The notes under the pieces were generated by a model. The model saw only the letters and a program-made list of their open reading frames with translations, was not told the DNA's origin and ran no database searches. A stretch of DNA of 64,000 nucleotides from Rhizobium sp. BG4 (GTDB lineage Bacteria; Pseudomonadota; Alphaproteobacteria; Rhizobiales; Rhizobiaceae): positions 2,471,001 through 2,535,000 of the forward strand of contig NZ_CP044125.1 of the NCBI RefSeq assembly GCF_016864575.1. Direction: 5' to 3'. A program made the translations under genes and the position numbers. Shown one piece after another: positions 38,252 to 47,914 of the stretch; position 1 is the stretch's first letter, and every line of letters begins with the position of its first letter.

Positions 38252-39826
38252 CTAGCGCTTCAACCGCAAACCGACACCGGCTCGCCATTGCTGCGAGTCG
38301 GTGCCTTCATCCCGCGTCGTCAGCTCATAGCCGACAGTGCTCGTCAGATCGAGATAGCGGTTGATGTTCCAGATCAGGCCGGCGCTCGTCGTATAAACGG
38401 TCTCGTCGCTGCTTGCTCCGGCCGGATAGTCGCGGAGCGTCACTCCACCCAGAACCGTTGCCTGCAGATTGTCACGCAGCTGATGTGTGATCGTTGTCGA
38501 CAGGGCATGCGACACGTAACCGCTCAGCCCCGGCGTGGTGGAAGGCTGAATGCTGGTCTGCAGGTCGAAGCCGACATTGGTGCCGCGCAGCGGCGACCAG
38601 ACGATATTGGCATCGACGGTTGCCGTATCGATCGAGGACAGACGATCGTCGTCGAAATTGGCCGTCTCGTAACCGGCACTGACTTCGCCCTTCAATTTCT
38701 CGCCGAGATCGATCTGAACGCCGGCCTTGGCGCCGTAGCTGTTGCCGGAGCGGGCATAGCCTGAGCTGTCGCGCGTCTCGTCATAGACGGTCTTGCCGAC
38801 GGTGCCTTCGATGAAGGGGATGAGCGCCGGGGAGAGCTCGTAGCCGATGCGGGCGCGGAAATTCCCGGCGGTCTGGTCGCGGTCGCTGAGGGAAACAGTC
38901 GTGCCGTTCGCCAGCGTCACGTCGGAATAGATCGTCCGGACGACACCGATTTCCGTCGTGCCGCGCAAGACGCCGAAGTCGCGCTCGATCGAGGCGCCGG
39001 TGCTGAATTCCTGGACGTTCGACTGCTCGTCGGCGTCGGAGATGGCGTTCGGATCGTCGGTGTCTTCGCGGTAGAAGCGGTAGCCGCCCTTGAGATGGGC
39101 GGTGGTGTCCTCGGGCAGATCGAGGCGCAGATCGCCATCGATCTGGAAGGACGGCTGTTCCTCGCCTTCGCCGCTGATGTTCTGCTGCCAGCTGCCCTCG
39201 CTGGTGACTGTCAGCTGATGCAGGCCCCAATCGGAGGTCAGCGTCGCATTGCCGTCGGTCTGCAGGAAGCCGCGGCTTTCCTTGATGCCGTTATCCTTGG
39301 TCGTCTCGGTATTGATCGACTGGGTGATCGACGGGCGCAGGATGAAGGTGCCGACGCGGATGCCGTCGGTGTCCTTCTCGGTCAGCGTATCGTCGGCCTT
39401 GCGCGGCAGGCGGCGCTCATCGATCGCCGGTTCGCGGGTGTTCAGGCGGCGGATGTCCTCGTCGAGGATCGAGCCGGTTGTTTCGTCGCTCGGCTGCTGG
39501 TCACCGGTTGCCGTGGTGGGTGCCGTGCCGGTCTGCTGCGTGGTGCCGGTCTGGGTCGCCGTGCCATCGGGGGAGGGAACGCCGGGCTGGCCGGGATCCG
39601 GGACGCCGTCGCCATCAAGATCAACGGTTTGCGCCTGCTGATCGCCGGTGTTGCCGCCGGAAGAATATTGGGACGATGATTGATAAGCGGATGTGCCGCT
39701 GCCGTAGCTCTGTGCCGATTGGGCGAAGGCCGCCTGCGGCAGCGCTGCGGCCAGAAGAACGGCAGACACGGCAAAGCGCGTCGCACGGAGCGGCGTCAAA
39801 CTGCTCGTATCACGTTCCTTGCCCAT
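38252..39826 (-). CDS. Outer-membrane beta-barrel protein (BBP2-like)
   Basis: A 524-residue protein with a signal peptide (LRATRFAVSAVLLAAALPQA, then AFAQ). A Ser/Gln/Thr-rich stretch follows, with one VDLDGDGVPDPGQPG segment resembling thrombospondin-type calcium loops, and a 90-residue low-complexity linker to about 130. From about residue 155 (FILRPSITQSINTETT) alternating strands typical of an outer-membrane barrel run to the end (WRAGVGLRLKR), rich in Thr, Tyr and Asp. The length and style fit the BBP2_2 putative porin group often linked to polysaccharide clusters. The function is unknown. It ends in Arg rather than Phe. Confidence 0.8.
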   Translation of the reverse strand: MGKERDTSSLTPLRATRFAVSAVLLAAALPQAAFAQSAQSYGSGTSAYQSSSQYSSGGNTGDQQAQTVDLDGDGVPDPGQPGVPSPDGTATQTGTTQQTGTAPTTATGDQQPSDETTGSILDEDIRRLNTREPAIDERRLPRKADDTLTEKDTDGIRVGTFILRPSITQSINTETTKDNGIKESRGFLQTDGNATLTSDWGLHQLTVTSEGSWQQNISGEGEEQPSFQIDGDLRLDLPEDTTAHLKGGYRFYREDTDDPNAISDADEQSNVQEFSTGASIERDFGVLRGTTEIGVVRTIYSDVTLANGTTVSLSDRDQTAGNFRARIGYELSPALIPFIEGTVGKTVYDETRDSSGYARSGNSYGAKAGVQIDLGEKLKGEVSAGYETANFDDDRLSSIDTATVDANIVWSPLRGTNVGFDLQTSIQPSTTPGLSGYVSHALSTTITHQLRDNLQATVLGGVTLRDYPAGASSDETVYTTSAGLIWNINRYLDLTSTVGYELTTRDEGTDSQQWRAGVGLRLKR

Positions 39827-39971
39827 TCAGAATCCGCGTGTGGCATGCTTCAACTCGTTACCCGAAAGTAAAGTGTCATAGTTAATCATTCGTTTAGGAC
39901 GACCGAGGCGGCCTGTGCTTGCAAGCGCGACAACGATGGACAGCCACAGTGAAAAGCGGTAACGCAAGCAC

Positions 39972-40967
39972 ATGATGAGAAAAGTCGTCAATCTGATCGA
40001 AAACAGCGTGCTGGAGTCCGCGCGGCGGACCATCAGCATCGAGCGGCGCGGCCTTGAAGCCCTTGAGCGGGCGCTCGACGATGGTCTCTCCGGACCCTTC
40101 AGTCAGGCCGTCGAGACGATCAGCGCCATCAAGGGGCGCCTCGTCGTGACCGGTGTCGGCAAGAGCGGCCATATCGGCGTCAAGCTCGCGGCGACATTTG
40201 CTTCAACGGGCACGCCTGCGTTCTTCGTCCATGCCGCCGAGGCCAACCATGGCGATCTCGGCATGATCGGTGATCAGGACGCGATCGTTGCCGTTTCCTG
40301 GAGTGGCCAAGCGCCGGAACTGAAGGCGATCCTGAACTACTCCCGCCGCTTCTCGATCCCGCTGATCGCCATTACCTGCGATGAAAAGTCCGTCCTGGGC
40401 GAGGCAGCCGATATCGTGTTAAAGCTGCCGAAAGAGATGGAAGCCTGCCCGCACGGCCTGGCGCCGACGACATCGGCGATGATGCAGCTGGCTATCGGCG
40501 ATGCGCTCGCCATGGCGCTGCTCGATGCGCGCGGCTTCACGGCCCGCGACTTCCACGTCTTCCATCCGGGCGGCAAGCTGGGCGCGAGCCTGACCCACGT
40601 CTCCGACATCATGCACAAAGGTGACCGTCTGCCGCTGGTGGCGGAGGGTACGCCGATGCAGGATGCGATCAAGGTTCTGTCGAGCAAGCATTTCGGCTGC
40701 GTCGGCGTTCTCGACGGCGAAGGAAAACTTTGCGGCATCGTCACCGAAGGCGATATGGCACGCAACCTGTCGCGCAATCTTGCCGAACTGGCTGTCGACG
40801 ACATCATGACGCGGACGCCGAAGGTGGTGAAGCCGAAGGTACTTGCGACGGCTGCGCTTGCCTTGCTCGAGGAATATCACATCGGCGCGCTGATCGTCGT
40901 CGACGACGACAACCGCCCCGTCGGCCTTGTCCACTTCCACGATCTCCTGCGGATCGGCGTCGCCTGA
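39972..40967 (+). CDS. kdsD: KpsF/GutQ-family D-arabinose-5-phosphate isomerase
   Basis: A 331-residue protein. The SIS sugar-phosphate isomerase domain covers about residues 30-180 (GRLVVTGVGKSGHIGVKLAATFAS, HGDLGMI, SWSGQAPELK, HGLAPTTSAMMQLAIGDALA) and two CBS domains form the C-terminus (about 205-330). This is the standard KdsD layout: it interconverts ribulose-5-phosphate and arabinose-5-phosphate, the first step toward KDO of lipopolysaccharide or capsule. ATG ATG at 39972/39975 are alternative starts. The stop abuts the convergent nfeD gene. Confidence 0.93.
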   Translation: MMRKVVNLIENSVLESARRTISIERRGLEALERALDDGLSGPFSQAVETISAIKGRLVVTGVGKSGHIGVKLAATFASTGTPAFFVHAAEANHGDLGMIGDQDAIVAVSWSGQAPELKAILNYSRRFSIPLIAITCDEKSVLGEAADIVLKLPKEMEACPHGLAPTTSAMMQLAIGDALAMALLDARGFTARDFHVFHPGGKLGASLTHVSDIMHKGDRLPLVAEGTPMQDAIKVLSSKHFGCVGVLDGEGKLCGIVTEGDMARNLSRNLAELAVDDIMTRTPKVVKPKVLATAALALLEEYHIGALIVVDDDNRPVGLVHFHDLLRIGVA

Positions 40968-41423
40968 TCAGGCGGCTTCCACCGTCAGGTCGCGCCCGGT
41001 GCTGGCGACGACCCTGACGCGGGTGCCGGCCGGCAGGTCCGGTCCCATGACCTGCCAGATCGTATCATCCAGCTTTATCCGGCCGCGGCCTTCAGTGATC
41101 GGCTCCGCCAGCGTGGCGGTGCGCCCGACAAGGCTCGCGCCGCGCTGATTGAGGAAGGGCTCGTCGGTCGCATCGTGGCGCAGCGTCAGGCGGCGGCCGA
41201 TAAAGGTCGCGGCGACCGATAGCGCCGCGAACAGGATGAGCTGTACTTCCCAGACCCAGAAGCCGGCATCCCAGAGCAGCAGCGACAGTATGCCGACGGC
41301 AAGCGCCGCCAGCCCGATCCAGACGAGGAAGAAGCCGGGCACGATCATTTCGGCGGCCAGCAATACGAGGCCGGCTACCCACCAGGTCCAGGGCCCGAGC
41401 TCTGCAACGATGCGTGCCAGCAT
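40968..41423 (-). CDS. NfeD-family membrane protein
   Basis: A 151-residue protein with three to four membrane helices in the first 80 residues (WWVAGLVLLAAEMIVPGFFLV, then ALAVGILSLLL and VQLILFAALSVAATF). A C-terminal OB-fold NfeD domain contains LVGRTATLAEPITEGRGRI and VRVVASTGRDLTVE. Short NfeD proteins act with a stomatin-like SPFH partner, and that gene lies directly upstream with a 3-bp gap, so the two form an operon. The complex sits in functional membrane microdomains; the exact job is not known. Confidence 0.92.
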   Translation of the reverse strand: MLARIVAELGPWTWWVAGLVLLAAEMIVPGFFLVWIGLAALAVGILSLLLWDAGFWVWEVQLILFAALSVAATFIGRRLTLRHDATDEPFLNQRGASLVGRTATLAEPITEGRGRIKLDDTIWQVMGPDLPAGTRVRVVASTGRDLTVEAA

Positions 41424-41426
41424 GCG

Positions 41427-42437
41427 TCAGCGCTCCGGGTTCTGGTTGAAGGGGTTGACGGGCGGGGTGCTGCGCTGCGCCACCTGCCGGGGCGGCTGCG
41501 GCGCAGGCGGGGTGCTGCCGTCGCCGAAGACTTCCTTGGCGATGGCGCCGATGCCGCTCAGCGAGCCGAGAATCGACGATGCCTCGATCGGCATCAGCAC
41601 GACCTTGGAATTGGATGCCGAGCCGATGGAGGTCAGGGCTTCGGTGTATTTCTGCGCCACGAAGTAGTTGATCGCCTGGACGTCACCGGCGGCGATCGCC
41701 TCGGAGACCATCTTCGTTGCCTTGGCTTCGGCCTCGGCCAGGCGCTCGCGGGCTTCAGCGTTGCGGAAGGCGGCTTCGCGTTGTCCCTCAGCCTGCAGGA
41801 TGGCCGACTGCTTGGCGCCTTCGGCGCGCAGGATCTGGGCGTTTCGCGACCCTTCCGCCTCCAGAACCTGGGCGCGCTTCTCGCGCTCGGCCTTCATCTG
41901 GCGGGCCATGGCATCGACGAGGTCGCGGGGAGGCTGGATGTCCTTGATCTCGACGCGGGTGACCTTAATGCCCCAGGGATGCACGGCCTCATCGACGACG
42001 CGCAGCAGGCGGTCGTTGATGGCGTCGCGGTTGGAGAGCAGTTCGTCGAGGTCCATCGAGCCCATGACCGAGCGGATGTTGGTCATGGTCAGGTTGAGAA
42101 TGGCGTTTTCGAGGTTCGAGACCTGGTAGGCGGCCTGCGCGGCGTTCAGCACCTGATAGAAGGACACGGCATCGGCCGAGACCGAGGCGTTGTCCTTGGT
42201 GATCACTTCCTGGGTCGGCACATTCAGCACCTGTTCCATCACATTCATCTTGGCGCCGACGCGCTCGATGAACGGGGTGATCAGGTTGAGGCCGGGCTCC
42301 AGCGTGCGCGTATAGCGGCCGAAGCGCTCGATCGTGTAGCGATAGCCCTGCGGCACCGTCTTGATGCCGGCAAACAGCACCAGGATGACGAAGATGACGA
42401 GTGCGATGACGACGATGTCGAAGCCGCCCAGGACCAT
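41427..42437 (-). CDS. SPFH/Band 7 stomatin-like protein (QmcA type)
   Basis: A start at 42437 behind GGAGGA gives 336 residues. One N-terminal membrane helix ([19 protein letters not shown]) is followed by the Band 7 domain ([20 protein letters not shown], residues about 30-190) with DAVSFYQV and [13 protein letters not shown]. An Ala/Glu/Arg coiled coil ([20 protein letters not shown]) and a Pro/Gln-rich tail follow. It forms large membrane oligomers and is paired with NfeD at 40968 in the same transcript. In E. coli the homologue QmcA associates with FtsH-type protease complexes. Confidence 0.93.
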   Translation of the reverse strand: MVLGGFDIVVIALVIFVILVLFAGIKTVPQGYRYTIERFGRYTRTLEPGLNLITPFIERVGAKMNVMEQVLNVPTQEVITKDNASVSADAVSFYQVLNAAQAAYQVSNLENAILNLTMTNIRSVMGSMDLDELLSNRDAINDRLLRVVDEAVHPWGIKVTRVEIKDIQPPRDLVDAMARQMKAEREKRAQVLEAEGSRNAQILRAEGAKQSAILQAEGQREAAFRNAEARERLAEAEAKATKMVSEAIAAGDVQAINYFVAQKYTEALTSIGSASNSKVVLMPIEASSILGSLSGIGAIAKEVFGDGSTPPAPQPPRQVAQRSTPPVNPFNQNPER

Positions 42438-42539
42438 GAAATTCCTCCACCGGTTGTTGCCGGAAAATCCGGCACACATCAAACGTGGAGACTTATCCCG
42501 TTATTTGCAACGATCCGCAACAAAAAGCCGCTGGCTGGA

Positions 42540-43592
42540 TCACACCCAGCCGAGCAGCTCCCGGCGGACGACCTTCTCGAGCACGCGCATGCCGTGCTCG
42601 CTGTCGTTGAGACAGGGGATATGGGTGAATTTCTCGCCGCCATTCTCATGGAAGGAATGGGCCGCCTGTTCGGCGATTTCTTCCAGCGTTTCCAGACAGT
42701 CGGAAACGAAGCCCGGGTTGAGGACGGCGATCTTCTTGACGCCGTCCTGCGCCAGCTTCTCGACGGTCTTGTCGGTATAGGGCTGAAGCCATTCTTCCGG
42801 CCCGAAGCGGGACTGGAAGGTGACCATGAACTTTTCCTTCGGCAGGCCCAGGCGCTCGCGCAGCAGCCGTCCGGTCTTCTGGCACTGGCAGTAATAGGGG
42901 TCACCCTGCTTGAAGTAGGACATCGGGATGCCGTGGAAGGAGGCGAGCACCATGTCCGGCTCCCAGTCGAGGGTCGCGAGGTGCTGCTGCACGGAGTTGG
43001 CGAGCGCTTCGATATAGGTCTCGTCGTCGTGATACTCAGGGACGGTGCGCACCGCCGGCTGCCAGCGCATGGTGAGCAGCTTCTGGAAGGCCTTGTCGTT
43101 GACGGTCGCCGTCGTCGCTGCCGCATATTGCGGATAGAGCGGGAAGAGCACGATGCGGTCGCAGCCCGCAGCCTTCAGGCTGTCGATTTTCGAGGCGATG
43201 GAGGGGTTGCCGTAGCGCATCGCCCAGTCGACGACGACATTTGGCAGGTCCTTCAGCCGCGCAGCCATCAGTTCTGACTGGTTGCGGGTGTAGGTGCGCA
43301 GGTAGCTCTCGTTCTTGTCCCTGTTCCAGATCGTCTCATAGGCCTTGCCGACTTTCTGGGGGCGGGTGTTGAGGACGATGCCGAAGAGGATCGGGTACCA
43401 CTTCCAGGGCGACCATTCGATGACGCGCTTATCGGTCAGGAACTCCCGGAGATAGCGGCGCATCGAATTGTAGTCGGTGCCATCGGGCGTGCCGAGATTG
43501 ACGAGCAGCACGCCCACCTTGCCAAAGCTGACGGGCGGATGGTCCGCCGGGCGGTTCGAAATTTCAGCAGTCATACTGGCCCCAACGCTCAT
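42540..43592 (-). CDS. hemH: Ferrochelatase
   Basis: About 350 residues. It starts its fold with VGVLLVNLGTPDGTDYNSM, then has RPQKVGKAYETIW and LASFHGIPMSYFKQGDPY, carrying the catalytic His (near 210), and FQSRFGPEEWLQPYT with the conserved Glu. It inserts Fe2+ into protoporphyrin IX, the last step of heme synthesis, on the inner membrane. The start is uncertain (43592, or 43574 giving MTAEISN). It is a single gene whose stop faces a 100-bp gap before the SPFH gene on the same strand. Confidence 0.95.
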   Translation of the reverse strand: MSVGASMTAEISNRPADHPPVSFGKVGVLLVNLGTPDGTDYNSMRRYLREFLTDKRVIEWSPWKWYPILFGIVLNTRPQKVGKAYETIWNRDKNESYLRTYTRNQSELMAARLKDLPNVVVDWAMRYGNPSIASKIDSLKAAGCDRIVLFPLYPQYAAATTATVNDKAFQKLLTMRWQPAVRTVPEYHDDETYIEALANSVQQHLATLDWEPDMVLASFHGIPMSYFKQGDPYYCQCQKTGRLLRERLGLPKEKFMVTFQSRFGPEEWLQPYTDKTVEKLAQDGVKKIAVLNPGFVSDCLETLEEIAEQAAHSFHENGGEKFTHIPCLNDSEHGMRVLEKVVRRELLGWV

Positions 43593-43650
43593 GATGTCTT
43601 CGCCCCGCTCATACGCAGCCGGGTTCGGTTGGTTCAACCCTATAAGTAGA

Positions 43651-43683
43651 AAAGCCGGCCCGGGGAACCCCGGACCGGCTTCG
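43651..43683 (-). terminator. Terminator after the 5'-nucleotidase gene
   Basis: On the minus strand AAGCCGG, CCGGGG, loop TT, CCCCGG and CCGGCTT form a long stem with a single mismatch, followed by TTTC. It lies 20 bp after the stop at 43703. Confidence 0.8.
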
Positions 43684-43702
43684 AAGATCGGGACAAATCG
43701 TC

Positions 43703-45580
43703 TTACTTGGCGGGAAGCTTCAGCTCCTCGCCGACCATGAGGCGGCGCGGGTTCGGGCTACCGTTGGCTTCGGAGATCTTCTTCCAGAGTTCACCGTTGC
43801 CGTAAAACTGCTTGGCGAGATCCCAGAGCGTGTCACCGGCGGCAATGACGTGGCTGGACGGCGTTGCGGCGGCCGGTGCGGAAGCGGCCGGTGCAGCCGG
43901 TTCGGCAGACGGTGCCGGTGCTGCGGGAGTGGCGGGTGCCGCCGGCGCGGCCGGGGCAGCAGCGGCGCCGGCTGCAGCGATCTCGGTGACGCGGCCATCG
44001 GTGTAGGGCTTGTAGGGGTTGTGCGCCGTCAGATACTCGACAGTGACGTCGGCAAGATCGGGGCCGAAGTCATAGGCATTCTTGCCGGCGCTCTCGAAGA
44101 TCGAGTAGCCGTCGCCGCCCGCGCGCATGAAGTTGTTGGTGGCAACGCCGTAGGTCTTGGCCGGGTCGATCGGCGCGAAAGCGTCACCGGTCTTCACCTG
44201 AACGTCGCTAACGCGGCTGCCGACGGGCTTCGACTGATCGAAGGTATACTTGAGACCCGCAACCTGCGCGAAACGGCCGGCGCCCTGGTCGATCTGGCTG
44301 ACGCCGTTTTCCAGCGCCTTGACGACGTCGGCACCGGTCAGCTGGAAGGTTGCCAGCGTGTTCTGGAAGGGCAGGACGGTGATGACTTCGCCCTGGGTGA
44401 CTTCGCCGCCATCGATGGAGGCACGCAGGCCGCCGCCGTTCTGGATGGCGATCTGGACGCCCTGGCTCTTGGTGCGGTCGAGCATCGCGTCGGCGACGAG
44501 GTTGCCCATCGAGCATTCCTTGACGCGGCAAATGGTGCGGTCGCCCTCGATCGGGCCTTCCGAAGCACCGATGACCTTCTTGCGGAGGTCTTCGATCGGC
44601 TTGGCGAGCTCGGCAATGCGTGCCGTCAGCGCCGGATCGGGCGTGAAGGAGGAGTCGATCAGGATCGGATCGCCCTTGGCGCTCTTGACGACGCCGTTGT
44701 CGTCGAAGTCGACGACGAGATCGCCGAGATACTTGCTGTAGGATGCGGCCTGGACGACCGGAACCTTGTAGCCGCCGGGATTGTCCACCATCGTCGGATA
44801 GGGGCCTTCGGCCTTCGGATCGGTATTCGACAGCAGGCTGTGCGAGTGGCCGCCGACAACGACGTCGACGTCAGGGATCTTGGCGATGAAGGCGAGATCG
44901 CGCGGATAGCCGACATGGGTCAGCGCGATGATCTTGTTGATGCCCTGAGCCTTCAGTTCCTGAACGGCTGCGGTGATCGAGGCGACGTCGTCGGCGATCA
45001 GTACCTTCGGGCCGGGCGAGGAGAGTTCTTCCGTATCGTTGGTCACGGCGCCGACGACGCCGATCTTCTGGCCGCCGACATCGAGAACCAGCGACGGCTT
45101 GATGCGGTCGCCGAGCTTCGAGCCATCACCGGCAAGCACGTTTGCGGAGATGACTGGGAACTGAACCTTGTCGAGGAAGGTGGCGAGGCCGTCTTCGCTG
45201 TCGTCGAATTCATGGTTGCCGACGGTCATGACGTCGAACTTCATGGCGTTCAGCACTTCGGCTTCGGCCGCGCCCTTGTAGGTCGTGTAGAAGAGCGAGC
45301 CCTGGAAATTGTCGCCGGCATTGAGCAGCAACACATTCTGGCCTGTGAGAGCCTGGCGGCGCTGGTCGATCGCGGTCTTCAGGCGGGCGGCACCGCCGAA
45401 GCATTCCTTCTTGCCTTCTTCCTCGGCAGAGCAGGTGGAATCGAACTTGTTGATCGATTCAATGCGTGAATGGAAATCGTTGATGTGAAGAATATTGAGC
45501 TGGTAGTCCGCAAAGGCGGCGCTTGTGCTGAGCGCCAGCATGGATGCCGTCAGCAGACCGAAATTAAAGGATTTCGTCAT
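43703..45580 (-). CDS. Periplasmic 5'-nucleotidase/UDP-sugar hydrolase family enzyme with C-terminal LysM domain
   Basis: A 625-residue exported protein (signal peptide to about residue 25). The metallophosphatase part has LHINDFHSRIE, LNAGDNFQGSLFYT, TVGNHEFDDSEDGL and GGHSHSLL, all metal or active-site motifs. The 5_nucleotid_C domain (about 330-510) has NGGGLRASIDGG and a substrate loop with GDGYSIFE. An Ala/Pro linker of about 50 residues then leads to a LysM module (about 578-624: VIAAGDTLWDLAKQFYGNGE). The enzyme removes phosphate from nucleotides or UDP-sugars in the periplasm, and the LysM should hold it on peptidoglycan. This tail is not in E. coli UshA. Confidence 0.92.
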   Translation of the reverse strand: MTKSFNFGLLTASMLALSTSAAFADYQLNILHINDFHSRIESINKFDSTCSAEEEGKKECFGGAARLKTAIDQRRQALTGQNVLLLNAGDNFQGSLFYTTYKGAAEAEVLNAMKFDVMTVGNHEFDDSEDGLATFLDKVQFPVISANVLAGDGSKLGDRIKPSLVLDVGGQKIGVVGAVTNDTEELSSPGPKVLIADDVASITAAVQELKAQGINKIIALTHVGYPRDLAFIAKIPDVDVVVGGHSHSLLSNTDPKAEGPYPTMVDNPGGYKVPVVQAASYSKYLGDLVVDFDDNGVVKSAKGDPILIDSSFTPDPALTARIAELAKPIEDLRKKVIGASEGPIEGDRTICRVKECSMGNLVADAMLDRTKSQGVQIAIQNGGGLRASIDGGEVTQGEVITVLPFQNTLATFQLTGADVVKALENGVSQIDQGAGRFAQVAGLKYTFDQSKPVGSRVSDVQVKTGDAFAPIDPAKTYGVATNNFMRAGGDGYSIFESAGKNAYDFGPDLADVTVEYLTAHNPYKPYTDGRVTEIAAAGAAAAPAAPAAPATPAAPAPSAEPAAPAASAPAAATPSSHVIAAGDTLWDLAKQFYGNGELWKKISEANGSPNPRRLMVGEELKLPAK

Positions 45581-45737
45581 CCTGTTCTCCTGATTTTCCG
45601 GCGGCAGCGCTTACCCCTGGCTGTTCCGCCGATCCCTCTTAGCCGTTACCCGGCGCGCCGGATGTTTTCATCAAGCCTGCGCAACCGCAAGCGAAAAGCT
45701 GTGCCAGTCCCGGCGCTTTCCAAGTAGCGGTAAACAA

Positions 45738-45763
45738 AAAAGCTCCCGCGAAGGGGAGCTTTT
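45738..45763 (-). terminator. Terminator after omp10
   Basis: AGCTCCC and GGGAGCT form a stem around GCGAAG with T runs on either side; on the minus strand it is followed by TTTTTTG. It lies between omp10 and the 5'-nucleotidase gene. Confidence 0.85.
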
Positions 45764-45786
45764 CATCGTCCAGATTTCGAGCGCCT

Positions 45787-46155
45787 TTACATGCTGCGCG
45801 TCAGCGTGAACTGCGAGCCGGAATCGGCGGTGCAATTCAGCTGGGTCGGGTTGACGAGGGCGCAATTGACCTTCGACTGCGTCTTGCGCACCAGCGAGGT
45901 CATATTGATCTCGACCAGAGACGGACCGGTGTTCACATAGGTACCGGAGGCGAGCAGCTGGTTGCTGTCGGTCGTGCGAGTGGTGAAGGTACCGGCCTGG
46001 AAAGTCGAGACGATGCCGTTCGGATCGCGCCATGCGCCTTCGACACCGGCCGGAGCGGCGCTTGTGGCGACAGGCATCGGGCGGGGATCAGAGGAAACAC
46101 AGGCGGCGAGCGCTGCTGCGGCAGCCGCCAGCGCGGCAATATTTCTCAACTTCAT
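45787..46155 (-). CDS. omp10: Outer-membrane lipoprotein Omp10
   Basis: From the ATG at 46155 the product is 122 residues. The signal peptide ends in the lipobox L-A-A-C with Cys19 as the lipid-modified residue. The mature part ([52 protein letters not shown] and [19 protein letters not shown]) follows Brucella Omp10 closely by memory, including the two Cys. It is a conserved outer-membrane lipoprotein of Rhizobiales with an envelope-stability role. The longer frame to 46245 has no ribosome site. Confidence 0.92.
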   Translation of the reverse strand: MKLRNIAALAAAAAALAACVSSDPRPMPVATSAAPAGVEGAWRDPNGIVSTFQAGTFTTRTTDSNQLLASGTYVNTGPSLVEINMTSLVRKTQSKVNCALVNPTQLNCTADSGSQFTLTRSM

Positions 46156-46275
46156 AAGCTTCTCCGGCGATTGACGGCGGACTTTATCCGCAAGAGTTCG
46201 GAAAAAACATGGCGCGGGGCGGCCGCCAAGGCAAGCCTTCTGCAACGCCGAAGCGAATTTACACAGCAGGCGTTA

Positions 46276-46302
46276 CAAAAATGCCCGCCTTGCGGCGGGC
46301 AT
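46276..46302 (-). terminator. Terminator after the homospermidine synthase gene
   Basis: GATGCCCGCC, loop GCAA, GGCGGGCAT, then TTTTTG on the minus strand. It lies 22 bp after the stop at 46325. Confidence 0.93.
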
Positions 46303-46324
46303 CTTGGTTTTCATCGGTTCGCGA

Positions 46325-47779
46325 TTACGAGCGAACGAGGATGTTCTTGAACTGCCACGGATCCTTGGTGTCGAGATCTTCTGGGAACAGGCCCGGGCGG
46401 CCATCAAGCGGGGTCCAGTCGGTGTAGTGACCTTCGACCGGGCCGAGGTAGGGCAGCTGCACTTCGAGGCAGCGCTTGTAGTCGATCTCGTCGGCTTCGA
46501 CGATGCCGGCCTTCGGGTTTTCGAGAGCGTAGACCATGCCGGCCAGAACGGCCGACGTGACCTGCAGGCCGGTGGCGTTCTGGTACGGCGCGATGCGGCG
46601 GGTTTCTTCGAGCGACAGGCGCGAGCCGAACCAGTAGGCGTTCTTCTCGTGGCCGTAGAGCAGTACGCCGAGTTCGTCGATGCCTTCGACCAGCTCGTCT
46701 TCGTCGAGGACGTGGTGAACCGGCTGCGCGTTGCCGCCGTTGCCGAACATTTCATGCAGCGACAGAACGGCGTCGTTCGCCGGATGGTAGGCGTAGTGGC
46801 AGGTCGGGCGGAAGGTCACTTCGCCGTCCTTGTCGCGCACCGTGAAGTAGTCGGCGATCGAGATGGACTCGTTGTGGGTGACGAGGAAGCCGTACTGCGG
46901 ACCCGGCGTCGGGCACCAGGTGCGAACGCGGGTGTTGGCGCCCGGCTGCTCGAGGTAGATCGCGGCCTTGCAGCCCTTCTTGTGCTTCTTGGCGTTCTTC
47001 GGCATCCAGTTTTCGTGGGTGCCCCAGCCGAGTTCGGCCGGCTGCAGACCTTCGGAGATGAAGCCTTCGACGGACCAGGTGTTCCAGAAGACGTTGAGCG
47101 GCTTCGGGTTCTTGGTGAGCTGCGTGTCGCGCTCGGCAATGTGGACGCCCTTGACGCCGAGCTTCTTCATCAGCTTCGCCCAGCCTTCGCGGTCGTGCTG
47201 ATCCGGCTCTTCGAACTTCAGGCCCGTGTCATTGGCGAGGTTGACCAGCGCCTGCTTGACGAACCAGGAGACCATGCCCGGGTTTGCACCGCAGGTGGAA
47301 ACGGCTGTTGCGCCGCCCGGGTTCTTTTCCTTTTCCTTGCGCACGGTTTCGCGCAGCGCGTAGTTCGTGCGGTCGGCGTTCTTCATGTTCTTGTCGAAAT
47401 AGAAGCCGAGCCACGGCTCGACGACGGTATCGATGTAGAGAACGTCGAGCTTGCGGCAGAGCTTCATCAGGTCGAGCGAGCCGGTATCAACCGAGAGGTT
47501 GACGCAGAAGCCCTGGCCTTCACCTTCCGTCAGCAGCGGCTTCAGGAGGTCCTTGTAGTTGTCCTTGGTCACATATTCCTTGATGTGACGGACGCCGTGC
47601 TTCTTGAGGATTTCCATGTCGCCCGGCTCTTCGCGCGGGTCGATTACAACCAACCGGTTCTTGTCGAACTTGAAGTGGCGCTCGATCAGCGGCAGCGTGC
47701 CGCGGCCGATGGAGCCAAAGCCGATCATCACGATCGGGCCGGTAATTTCGGCATATACCGGGTGGTTTTGTTCCGTCAT
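46325..47779 (-). CDS. hss: Homospermidine synthase
   Basis: A 484-residue protein with an NAD-binding Rossmann start (IVMIGFGSIGRGTLPLIERH, about residues 16-35), then NLSVDTGSLDLMKLCRKLDV, YIDTVVEPWLGFYFD and STCGANPGMVSWFVKQ. These fit bacterial homospermidine synthase, which joins two putrescines, or spermidine and putrescine, through an NAD-dependent oxidative step. Homospermidine is the main long polyamine in many rhizobia. The coding sequence has stronger codon bias than its neighbours, suggesting high expression. Single gene with its own terminator. Confidence 0.94.
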   Translation of the reverse strand: MTEQNHPVYAEITGPIVMIGFGSIGRGTLPLIERHFKFDKNRLVVIDPREEPGDMEILKKHGVRHIKEYVTKDNYKDLLKPLLTEGEGQGFCVNLSVDTGSLDLMKLCRKLDVLYIDTVVEPWLGFYFDKNMKNADRTNYALRETVRKEKEKNPGGATAVSTCGANPGMVSWFVKQALVNLANDTGLKFEEPDQHDREGWAKLMKKLGVKGVHIAERDTQLTKNPKPLNVFWNTWSVEGFISEGLQPAELGWGTHENWMPKNAKKHKKGCKAAIYLEQPGANTRVRTWCPTPGPQYGFLVTHNESISIADYFTVRDKDGEVTFRPTCHYAYHPANDAVLSLHEMFGNGGNAQPVHHVLDEDELVEGIDELGVLLYGHEKNAYWFGSRLSLEETRRIAPYQNATGLQVTSAVLAGMVYALENPKAGIVEADEIDYKRCLEVQLPYLGPVEGHYTDWTPLDGRPGLFPEDLDTKDPWQFKNILVRS

Positions 47780-47914
47780 TCTTTTCTCCTGTGGAAGGCG
47801 ACGAAGGCGATCTGCCTGAAGAATTCTTCAAAATGGGCTGAAAATTCGCGAAGTGACCGGCTCTAACCACAAAATGGCGTCACAATAAAGAGCGTTCGGC
47901 CGGGAAATCTAATA

